Shown here piece by piece: positions 24,843-32,273 of a stretch of DNA of 64,000 nt; the first letter of the stretch is position 1, and each line of letters starts with the position of its first letter. The DNA lies in NCBI GenBank assembly GCA_964583765.1, contig CAZOWW010000007.1:1-64000 (forward strand), in the 5' to 3' direction. This stretch comes from CAZOWW01 sp964583765. Lineage in GTDB: Bacteria > Actinomycetota > Actinomycetes > Actinomycetales > Kineosporiaceae. The translations under genes were made by a program, and so were the position numbers. Under the pieces are notes generated by a model. That model did no database searches, was not told the origin of the DNA, and worked only from the letters and a program-made list of their open reading frames with translations.

Positions 24843-25951
24843 CCATCTCCCTGATCCCCAGTCAGCCCCAGCCCCGGGACCACACCCGCGGCTCCGGGCA
24901 CGGGGTCGCACCGGGCCGCTCAGACGTGCCCCGGGAGCCCCTCGGGGCTCCCGGCTACCGGCCCGACATCGTCTCGGCCATCGGCGGGACCCCGCTGGTG
25001 GCCATGGACCGGCTCTTCGCCGGCGTGCCGTTCCGGGTGTTCGGCAAGATCGAGCGGTTCAACCCCGGCGGCAGCATCAAGGACCGGACCGCCCGCTCGA
25101 TGATCGAGCAGGCCCTGCGCACCGGCGAGGCGATCCCCGGGGTCACCACCGTGGTGGAGTCCACCTCGGGCAACCTCGGCATCGCTCTGGCCCAGCTGTG
25201 CAACTTCTTCGGCCTGGACCTGGTGTGCGTGACCGACCCGAAGGTCACCGCGCAGAACCTGGCGATCATGCGGGCGTACGGGGCCCGGGTGCACGTGGTC
25301 GAGCACCGTGACCCGGCCACCGGGGAGTACCTGCCGGTGCGCCTGGCGGCGGTGCAGTCCCTGCTGCGGACCCTGCCGCACGCCTACTGGCCCAACCAGT
25401 ACGGCAACGAGGCCAACGCCCGCGCGCACCACACCACGATGCGCGAGATCCACGAGGCGCTGGACGGCCGGCTGGACTACCTGTTCGTGGCCGCCGGCAC
25501 CTGCGGCACGCTGCGGGGCTGCGCCGAGTACGTCCACGAGCACGGCCTGGGCGTGCGGGTGGTCGCGGTCGACGCCGTCTCCAGCGTCATCTTCGGCCCG
25601 CCCACCGAGGAGGAGGCCGCCCAGGCGCGGCGCATCCCCGGGCACGGATCGGCGATCACCCCGGCGCTGCTGCGCCCGGGCCTGGCCGACCGGGTCGTCA
25701 AGGTCACCGACGCGGACTGCGTGCGAGGCTGCCGCCGGCTCCTGGCCACCGAGTCGATCCTGGCCGGCGGTTCCTCCGGGGCGGTCGTCGCGGCCCTGCA
25801 GCGGGGGGTGGAGTGGATCGAACCGGGGTCCGTCTGCGTGGCCGTCCTGCCCGACGGCGGGGACCGTTACCTGGACACCGTCTACTCCGACCGTTGGGTG
25901 GACGCCAACATCGGCAGCCGCGCGGTGGCCGCCGGAAGGAAGACGCCATGA
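24839..25951 (+). CDS. sbnA: SbnA-like N-(2-amino-2-carboxyethyl)-L-glutamate synthase
   Basis: A 370-residue PLP enzyme of the cysteine-synthase fold. The PLP lysine is K81 in GGSIKDRTARS, and the phosphate loop is TSGN in ESTSGNLGIALAQLCNFFGL. SbnA-group features are YWPNQYGNEANARAHHTTMR and PDGGDRYLDTVYSDRW. Family knowledge: SbnA joins O-phospho-L-serine and L-glutamate to ACEGA, the first step to L-2,3-diaminopropionate. The first ~40 residues are a low-complexity extension. ATGA overlaps link it to the LanB-like gene before and SbnB after. Confidence 0.92.
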   Translation: MTISLIPSQPQPRDHTRGSGHGVAPGRSDVPREPLGAPGYRPDIVSAIGGTPLVAMDRLFAGVPFRVFGKIERFNPGGSIKDRTARSMIEQALRTGEAIPGVTTVVESTSGNLGIALAQLCNFFGLDLVCVTDPKVTAQNLAIMRAYGARVHVVEHRDPATGEYLPVRLAAVQSLLRTLPHAYWPNQYGNEANARAHHTTMREIHEALDGRLDYLFVAAGTCGTLRGCAEYVHEHGLGVRVVAVDAVSSVIFGPPTEEEAAQARRIPGHGSAITPALLRPGLADRVVKVTDADCVRGCRRLLATESILAGGSSGAVVAALQRGVEWIEPGSVCVAVLPDGGDRYLDTVYSDRWVDANIGSRAVAAGRKTP

Positions 25952-26985
25952 AGATCCTGCGCCACGACGACGTCCAGGCAGTGCTCGTCGGCCGCGAGCT
26001 CGAGGTCCTGAACGCGGTGCAGAGCGCCTACGTCCTGCACGGCGAGGGAGCCTCGGAGCTTCCCTTCTCCTCGTTCCTGCGCCCGCCGGGGGTCCCGGGA
26101 TCGCGGATCATCGCCCTGCCCGCCTACCTGGGCGGCCGGGAACCGGTCATCGGCATCAAGTGGATCTCCTCGTTCCCGCAGAACGTCGCCCGTGGCCTGC
26201 AGCGGGCCTCCTCGGTGATGGTCCTGAACGACCTGGCCACCGGCTATCCGATGGCCCTGCTGGAGGCCAGCCAGATCTCCGCCTGGCGCACCGCCGCCAG
26301 CGCCGCGCTGGCCAGCCACTTCCTGCAGGGCGAGCGGACGGTGCGCACCGCCGGTCTGATCGGCTGCGGGACGATCAACCAGCGGGTGATGGCCTTCCTG
26401 ACCCTGGTGCACCCCGAGATCCGCACCGTGGTGCTGTGCGACACGCTCACCGAGCACGCCCAGGCGTTCGCCGCGAAGCTGCGCGACTGGTACCCGCACC
26501 TGGTGGTCGAGGTCGCCGACGTCGACCGGGTCCTGGCCCGGGCCGAGACCGTCAGCATCGCCACCACCGACTCCACGTACTGGCTGGACCTGGGCGACCA
26601 CCCGGACCGGCCCGCGGGCCAGGTGATCCTGCACCTGTCGCTGCGCGACCTGAGCACCTCCTCGATCCTGCGCAGCTACAACGTGGTCGACGACGTGGAC
26701 CACGTCTGCCGGGAGCAGACCTCCCTGCACAAGGCCGAGCAGGAGCTCGACCACCGGGCCTTCATCCACGCCACCCTCGGGCAACTGCTGAGCGGCCGCA
26801 CGCCGCTGGCCCGCCCCGAGAACGCCACGACCGTCTTCTCCCCCTTCGGCCTGGGTGTGCTGGACCTGGCGGTGGCGGCCGAGGTCCTGCGTGCCGCGAT
26901 CGCCGAGGACCGGGGACTGACGGTCGACGGCTTCGACCCCGGCCGGCACCTCGCCGGCCCCCAGACGGAGGTACACCGTGACTGA
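25948..26985 (+). CDS. sbnB: SbnB-like ACEGA dehydrogenase (ornithine cyclodeaminase fold)
   Basis: A 345-residue NAD-dependent enzyme that, in the staphyloferrin B and viomycin-type pathways, oxidatively splits ACEGA to L-2,3-diaminopropionate and 2-oxoglutarate. Recognisable parts are LPFSSFLRPPGVPGSRIIAL, IGIKWISSFPQN (substrate lysine region), SQISAWRTAASAALASHFL and the Rossmann loop AGLIGCGTINQRVMAFL. It begins 4 nt inside the SbnA gene. The pair makes a local supply of diaminopropionate very likely, either as chain starter or as a residue added to the product. Confidence 0.92.
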   Translation: MKILRHDDVQAVLVGRELEVLNAVQSAYVLHGEGASELPFSSFLRPPGVPGSRIIALPAYLGGREPVIGIKWISSFPQNVARGLQRASSVMVLNDLATGYPMALLEASQISAWRTAASAALASHFLQGERTVRTAGLIGCGTINQRVMAFLTLVHPEIRTVVLCDTLTEHAQAFAAKLRDWYPHLVVEVADVDRVLARAETVSIATTDSTYWLDLGDHPDRPAGQVILHLSLRDLSTSSILRSYNVVDDVDHVCREQTSLHKAEQELDHRAFIHATLGQLLSGRTPLARPENATTVFSPFGLGVLDLAVAAEVLRAAIAEDRGLTVDGFDPGRHLAGPQTEVHRD

Positions 26986-27757
26986 GACGACCCTGGACCG
27001 CCCCACCGTGGGCCTGTTCCCCGAGGGCACCACCGCCCTGGTCACCGGGGCCTCCCGGGGCATCGGCGAGGCCATCGCGATCAGCCTGGCCCGCCACGGC
27101 TGCGACGTGGTGATCAACTACCGGAGCAAGGCCGAGAAGGCCGAGCAGGTCGCCGCGCAGGTGGAGAGCCTCGGCCGCCGGGCCCTGGTCATCAAGGCGG
27201 ACATCGCCGACGAGGCCGAGGTGGTCGCGATGTTCAAGACCATCCGCACCACCTGGAAGAACCTCGACGTGGCCGTCCTGAATTCCGGGATCACCGCCGA
27301 CGGGCACCTGGCCGCGATGAGCCAGCAGAAGTGGAACCAGGTGATCTCCACCAACCTCACCGGCACCTTCTTCACCGCCCGGGAGGCCACCAAGCACATG
27401 TACGCCACGGGCGGCTCGATCGTCATGGTCTCCTCCACCAGCGGGGTGGCGGGCCGGCCGGGCCAGGGCAACTACTCGGCGAGCAAGGGTGGGGTGATCG
27501 CGATGGCGCGGTCCCTGGCCTACGAGGTCGCCTCCCGCGGGATCCGGGTCAACGTCGTGGCCCCGGGCTTCATCGAGACCGACATGGTCAAGAAGGTCCC
27601 GGCGGCGACCCTGGCCGAGGCCTGCCGGGCGATCCCGCTGGGCCGGGTGGGCACCCCCGCCGAGGTCGCCCAGGCGGTCACGTTCCTGGCCTCCCCGTCG
27701 GCGTCCTATGTCACCGGCAAGGTCCTCACCGTCGACGGTGGGATGATCACCGGCTGA
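26978..27757 (+). CDS. fabG: 3-oxoacyl-ACP reductase (FabG-like SDR)
   Basis: A 259-residue short-chain dehydrogenase. NADP-binding TGASRGIGEA is near residue 23, N-A-G is replaced by NSGIT, the catalytic Ser is in VMVSSTSG, and the catalytic YSASK has Tyr166 and Lys170. FabG features include NVVAPGFIETDMVKKVP and the C-terminal TVDGGMITG. It reduces the beta-keto group after each condensation. GTG start at 26978 overlaps the SbnB end. Confidence 0.92.
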   Translation: MTETTLDRPTVGLFPEGTTALVTGASRGIGEAIAISLARHGCDVVINYRSKAEKAEQVAAQVESLGRRALVIKADIADEAEVVAMFKTIRTTWKNLDVAVLNSGITADGHLAAMSQQKWNQVISTNLTGTFFTAREATKHMYATGGSIVMVSSTSGVAGRPGQGNYSASKGGVIAMARSLAYEVASRGIRVNVVAPGFIETDMVKKVPAATLAEACRAIPLGRVGTPAEVAQAVTFLASPSASYVTGKVLTVDGGMITG

Positions 27758-27901
27758 TCACCGGGCGGTCGCCCCCCAGGCCGACCGCATACCCGCCTTC
27801 CCCTCCCTGCCCGTCCTCCCCGCCCTGTCCATCCCCGCCCCATCCCCCGAGTGCCCTTTTCGTCCATATTTGTCCGTCCCGTCGTCCCGAGAGGAAGATC
27901 C

Positions 27902-28195
27902 ATGTCCAGCACCCTGACCTACGACGAGCTGCACACCCAGGCGAGCGATCGCCTGGAGAAGACCATGAAGATCAAGAGCATGATCATCGAGCGGCTCGGC
28001 CTGGAGACCGAACCGGAGATCGTCTCGGACAACCAGCCCCTGTTCGGCCGCGGCCTGGAGATGGACTCGCTGGACACCCTCGAGATCGTCGTCATGGTCA
28101 ACAACGAGTTCGGCGTCTCGATCAGCGACGACGACGTGCAGGCCTTCGGCTCGATCAACGCCCTGGTCGACTTCATCGAAGCCCGTCAGGACTGA
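27902..28195 (+). CDS. Acyl carrier protein 2 (chain-elongation ACP)
   Basis: A 97-residue ACP. The attachment serine is S56 in GLEMDSLDTLEIVVMV, with acidic helix II (NNEFGVSISDDDVQAFG) typical of type II fatty-acid and polyketide ACPs. ATG at 27902 follows GAGAGGAAG. It precedes the dehydratase gene by 2 nt. Compared with ACP 1 it is more FAS-like, so it is the probable elongation carrier that receives malonyl groups from the FabD-like enzyme. Confidence 0.93.
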   Translation: MSSTLTYDELHTQASDRLEKTMKIKSMIIERLGLETEPEIVSDNQPLFGRGLEMDSLDTLEIVVMVNNEFGVSISDDDVQAFGSINALVDFIEARQD

Positions 28196-28197
28196 CC

Positions 28198-28776
28198 GTG
28201 GCACCCCAGACCCCCGTCCTGGACACCGCTCCGTCTGTGGACACCACTCCACCGGTGGACACCACGAGGCCTCTGGTCGCGCGCCAGCGCCGCCCCGAGT
28301 CCGAGGTCCAGCGCTACCGCTACGGATCCGACGAGATCAAGCGGATGCTGCCGCACCGCTGGCCGATGCTGATGATCGACCGCGCCTACGACGTGGTGCC
28401 CGGGGTGTCCGGGCGCGGCATCAAGAGCGTCTCGGTCAACGAGCCGTTCTTCGCCGGCCACTACCCCGATCACTCGATCATGCCCGGGGTGATGATCGTC
28501 GAGTCGATGGCCCAGCTGGTGGCCGTCGTCTACGTCTCGGAGATCGTCGAGGCGCCCGACGCGGCCGGTGGGGACGACTCCTCCGCGGCCGTGGGCTACC
28601 TGGGCTCGATCAACAAGATGAAGTTCTCCCGGCTCGTGGTGCCCGGCGACCAACTGCTGTTGGAGGCCCGGATCGGCCAGCGGCTGGGCGGACTGCGGTC
28701 GGTGGACGTCAGGGCCAGCGTCGGCCGTGAGGTCGCGGCCGCCGGATCCCTGATCGTCACCGAACGCCCCCGCTGA
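28198..28776 (+). CDS. fabZ: 3-hydroxyacyl-ACP dehydratase (FabZ-like hot dog)
   Basis: A 192-residue protein with a ~35-residue Pro/Thr-rich leader and then a FabZ hot-dog domain. KRMLPHRWPMLMIDRAYDVV is the family start, and GHYPDHSIMPGVMIVESMAQ contains the catalytic His and Glu. It would form trans double bonds from the FabG product. No enoyl reductase gene is present in the cluster, so double bonds may persist unless a host enzyme reduces them. GTG at 28198, 2 nt after the ACP stop. Confidence 0.92.
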   Translation: MAPQTPVLDTAPSVDTTPPVDTTRPLVARQRRPESEVQRYRYGSDEIKRMLPHRWPMLMIDRAYDVVPGVSGRGIKSVSVNEPFFAGHYPDHSIMPGVMIVESMAQLVAVVYVSEIVEAPDAAGGDDSSAAVGYLGSINKMKFSRLVVPGDQLLLEARIGQRLGGLRSVDVRASVGREVAAAGSLIVTERPR

Positions 28777-28915
28777 GGCGCCGCGGGCGGTCAGCCCGGC
28801 ATCACCGCCCGCCGCCCCGGTGGACCCACCAAGGCCCCACCTGCCCCATGACCTGGCCACACCCCAGAGCCCGACCACACCGCAGAGCCCGACCACACCC
28901 AGAGAGGAGAGTCAC

Positions 28916-31045
28916 GTGCCCGTCACGGTCCGCCTCTACCGCGCGGAGGACGCGCAGAGCATCGCCGCGCTCTACAACCGTCATCCGGACAGCCCCAACC
29001 CGGTTGCGGGCGGTATCACGGCGCAGGACTTCGAGCGTGAGCTCACCGATCGAGGCACCGCCGCGTTCTTCGTGGCCGTCGACGACAGCGACGAGGTGGT
29101 GGGCACCTTCGGGCTGTTCCGGGCCACCGGACGACGCTGCGCCGGCCCCGGCGAGCTGATCGCGGACATGCTCTTCGTCGTCCCCGCACAGCGCAACGGC
29201 ATGCTGACCGGCCAGATCTTCGCCCGCGCGATCACCTGGATGTTCGAGGCCCGGCACCTGGTGCTGCGGCTGACCGTCAACCCGGCGAACCGGGCCGCGT
29301 TCCACCTGTATCGGCGGGTGGGCTGCCTGTCCGTGGGCGTGCCCCGCCCCGGGGAGGACGGCAATGTCGAGCTGTACAACTACATCCCGCTGATCCTGAT
29401 CGCGGTGCTGCCGGGTCTGGGCGAGGAGTTCCTCGTCCGGCTACGCCGGGTCAAGTCCTTCGCCTGCCTGACCGAGGACCGCGGCGAGACCCTCGGCTCG
29501 GACCTGGTCATGAGGCAGGGGGTCCGCACGGCGTCCTACCGGCTCGTGCTCGACGACCTGCTGCTGTCCGCGGACATCGCGGTGGACACCGGGACCGTGA
29601 CCTGGGCCAAGCTGCAGTACAAGGACGGCACGATCCGGGACCTGCAGATCACCCCGCGCGTGCTGGAGCCGGCGCGCCCGGACCCGCGCACCTACCGATT
29701 CGGTACCCCCGAGCTGAGCGGCGAGGTGGACGGGGCCGACGGGACCGTCCGGCTCCTCACCCCCGCCCACCTGGGCCCGGTGCTCACCTCGACCTGGCCC
29801 AGCTGTCACCCGGACCGGGTGGCGGGCTGGCGCGACCCGTACCCCTGCGACCTGCACATCACACCGGTGAGCGACGGGGTGCGCGTGGTGGAGCGGCACG
29901 GGTCCACCGAACTCGTGGGCACGATCACCCTGGTCGGCGGCCGGCTGCGCCAGGAGTTCGTCTCCACCGCGCCGGTGGGGCGCGTCTTCCACGCGATCGG
30001 CCTGCGGCAGGGCACCCTGCGCCTGCGCGGGGCCGAGGGCACCGAGGTGCACCCGATCGGCCTGGGGCTGGGGGTGCGGGACGCCTCGGAGATCGTCGCG
30101 GCCGCGCACCGCCCGCCCGTGGGCAGCGAGCTGACCTGGACCAGCGCCGACGAGAGCGTGCAGGTCACCGTCCCGGTCAGCGCCGCGACCGGCCTGGTCC
30201 ACGCCCGCATGCTCGACCGGCGACCCGAACCCGGGCTCGAGACCGCGGTGCGGTTCGACACCCACGTGCGGGTGAGCACCCCACGCCAGGACGGCGACCG
30301 ACCCCGCGTCACCGGCCACGACGTCACCGGCCACGACGTGCGCTCCGCCGACGGCACCCGCCACGAGGTGCGGCTGACCCCCCGGGCCGGGGGCGTCACC
30401 AACTGGACCTGCGACGGCACCCGGGTGCTGCGCAGCCCGTACCCGCACCGGCGTCCCCTGGTGTGCAACCCGACCTGGGCCGCCGGCATGTGGGTCACCA
30501 CCGAACACAACCGCTACGACCGGGGCACCGGCGTGGGCTGGGGCCTGATGCCGCGGGTGACCTGGGAGCCCAAGCACCCGCTGGGGATCCACTGCCCCGA
30601 GCTGCGGATCGGCTGGGAGCTGTCCCTGCCGGAGGCGGCCGGCCCCGGTGCACCGGTGACGGTCGACCTGCACCACCCGGACGCGAGGGGCGAGGTGGCG
30701 CTGTGGCTCACCCCGCACACCGCCCGCGGTGCCCGGGTCCGGGTCCCGGCGCCCGAAGGCACCTGGGAGCACAGCACCGAGCAGACCTGGCAGTGCTGGG
30801 CACCGCAGGTGTGGGTGGAACTGGCCGACGGACGGTGGCTGGACTGCCGTCCCGGTCCCGACGCCCCGGCCGACGCCGAACTGGTGGTGCGCTCCACGCC
30901 CGCGGGGCTGCTCGTGGGCTGCCTCGTCCAGGCCCTGCCCCCCCACGGCACCGGTACCCCCCGCACGAGCAGCACCTGGGCGTTCCGGGTCGTCGACGAT
31001 CCGGCCGCCCCGGTCCCCCTGGCCGGACCTCCCCCGGTGACCTGA
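28916..31045 (+). CDS. GNAT acyltransferase fused to a large unknown C-terminal region
   Basis: A 709-residue protein. Residues 1-~165 form a GNAT domain (VRLYRAEDAQSIAALYNRHP, FFVAVDDSDEVVGTFGLFRA, VVPAQRNGMLTGQIFARAIT as the acyl-CoA/ACP pantetheine loop, and LTVNPANRAAFHLYRRVG). The remaining ~540 residues are beta-rich and match no family I can name; they contain Trp-rich segments such as EHNRYDRGTGVGWGLMPRVT and a C-terminal WAPQVWVELADGRW. In goadvionin biosynthesis a GNAT enzyme joins the polyketide acyl chain to the lanthipeptide N-terminus, so this is the prime candidate for the same step. The C-terminal part could bind peptide or ACP. Confidence 0.8.
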   Translation: MPVTVRLYRAEDAQSIAALYNRHPDSPNPVAGGITAQDFERELTDRGTAAFFVAVDDSDEVVGTFGLFRATGRRCAGPGELIADMLFVVPAQRNGMLTGQIFARAITWMFEARHLVLRLTVNPANRAAFHLYRRVGCLSVGVPRPGEDGNVELYNYIPLILIAVLPGLGEEFLVRLRRVKSFACLTEDRGETLGSDLVMRQGVRTASYRLVLDDLLLSADIAVDTGTVTWAKLQYKDGTIRDLQITPRVLEPARPDPRTYRFGTPELSGEVDGADGTVRLLTPAHLGPVLTSTWPSCHPDRVAGWRDPYPCDLHITPVSDGVRVVERHGSTELVGTITLVGGRLRQEFVSTAPVGRVFHAIGLRQGTLRLRGAEGTEVHPIGLGLGVRDASEIVAAAHRPPVGSELTWTSADESVQVTVPVSAATGLVHARMLDRRPEPGLETAVRFDTHVRVSTPRQDGDRPRVTGHDVTGHDVRSADGTRHEVRLTPRAGGVTNWTCDGTRVLRSPYPHRRPLVCNPTWAAGMWVTTEHNRYDRGTGVGWGLMPRVTWEPKHPLGIHCPELRIGWELSLPEAAGPGAPVTVDLHHPDARGEVALWLTPHTARGARVRVPAPEGTWEHSTEQTWQCWAPQVWVELADGRWLDCRPGPDAPADAELVVRSTPAGLLVGCLVQALPPHGTGTPRTSSTWAFRVVDDPAAPVPLAGPPPVT

Positions 31046-31220
31046 CCCGCACCACCTCACCCGCACTGCCCCACCCGCCGCCGGTCCCGTCCCGCGCCGT
31101 CGGCTCCGTCCCGCACGCCCTGTCCCGCACGCCTCGTCCCGCGCACGTCCCCGCACCACCCCGACGGCGCCGTCCCGTGATGCCGGCACGTCCCTCGAGC
31201 ACAGAGAGGCACTGATCACC

Positions 31221-32273
31221 ATGACCGCGACCCTGGACCTTCCCGAGAACCTCACCGGCGTGTCGAAGGAGGTGGCCGACTACACGACCGTGCGCACCAC
31301 GGTGGGCGTGTACCCGATCACCGCCCCGCTGGCGCGCGTCACCGGTGACGACCGGCTGGCACTGCTCGACCAGTTCCTGTCCAAGGCCAGCGACTTCGTC
31401 GAGCCGGAGACCACCCGGGAGGCCCTGGCGCTGAACGACGACGGCACGCCCTTCGCGCTGGTGCTGCACCTGGAGCTCGGCGAAGAGAGCTGGCTGCTGC
31501 CGCGCACCCCGATGACCACCGCCCAGTTCGAGGAGTACCTGCAGGGCCTGGACACCTCCGGGGACGTGAATGTGGAGGTGAACCCGCAGGGCTGGGGTGC
31601 CACCGCGTTCGAGGGCCCGCAGGCCTGGGCGGTGGCGGCCGACTTCGTCGACTTCGACATCTCCGGGGTGACCCTGCACTCGATCACCACGGTGACCGTC
31701 CCCGGCACCGACGAGCCCGCGTACCTGGCCCGCGTTGGCACCACCGGGGAGTACGGCTACCTGCTGCTGTCCCAGGCCCCCGAGCAGGTGTACGCGGCGG
31801 TCCTGACGGCCGCGGTCGCCCAGGACGGCGGCCCGGTGGACGCGCGCGGCCTGGCCCGGGTGCAGGCCGAGGCCGGCGTGCCCTACTACCACCAGGGCGC
31901 GACGGGCCTGTCCGTCGTCGAGGCCGACCTGTCCTGGACGATCAGCTGGGACCGAATCGGGGAGTTCCGCGGCTCGGAGCACCTGAGCAAGCCGACCGCC
32001 GGGTCGGCGAAGATCTCCCCCCTGGTCGCCCCGGCCGGCGCCGGCGTCGGCGTGGGCGACGCCGTCCTGGCCGGTGACGTCCGGGTCGGCACCGTCATCT
32101 GGCGCACCCCCTCGGCCAACCCCGATGAGGAGCTGCTCTTCGCGCTGCTCGACTCGCCCTTCTGGGCCTCCGGCCTGGCGCTGTCCGCACAGGACGGCGA
32201 CCGGGTGCAGGTGCTGCGCACGGTGTCCCTGCCCCGCGTCATCGCCCGCTCCTCGCACACCAGGATCGGCTGA
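31221..32273 (+). CDS. GcvT/YgfZ-like folate-binding-fold protein
   Basis: A 350-residue protein of the aminomethyltransferase (glycine-cleavage T-protein) superfamily. Signatures are VGVYPITAPLARVTGDDRLA, LLDQFLSKASDFVEP, FEGPQAWAVAADFVD, ARVGTTGEYGYLLLS ('.RtGyTGE.G.e'), LARVQAEAGVPYY and the C-terminal barrel ending VGTVIWRTPSANPDEELL. T-proteins move a one-carbon unit between an aminomethyl carrier and tetrahydrofolate. Its role in a lipopeptide cluster is unclear: one-carbon transfer to or from an amino group of the starter is a guess. It is coupled by TGATGA to the ketosynthase. Confidence 0.8.
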   Translation: MTATLDLPENLTGVSKEVADYTTVRTTVGVYPITAPLARVTGDDRLALLDQFLSKASDFVEPETTREALALNDDGTPFALVLHLELGEESWLLPRTPMTTAQFEEYLQGLDTSGDVNVEVNPQGWGATAFEGPQAWAVAADFVDFDISGVTLHSITTVTVPGTDEPAYLARVGTTGEYGYLLLSQAPEQVYAAVLTAAVAQDGGPVDARGLARVQAEAGVPYYHQGATGLSVVEADLSWTISWDRIGEFRGSEHLSKPTAGSAKISPLVAPAGAGVGVGDAVLAGDVRVGTVIWRTPSANPDEELLFALLDSPFWASGLALSAQDGDRVQVLRTVSLPRVIARSSHTRIG

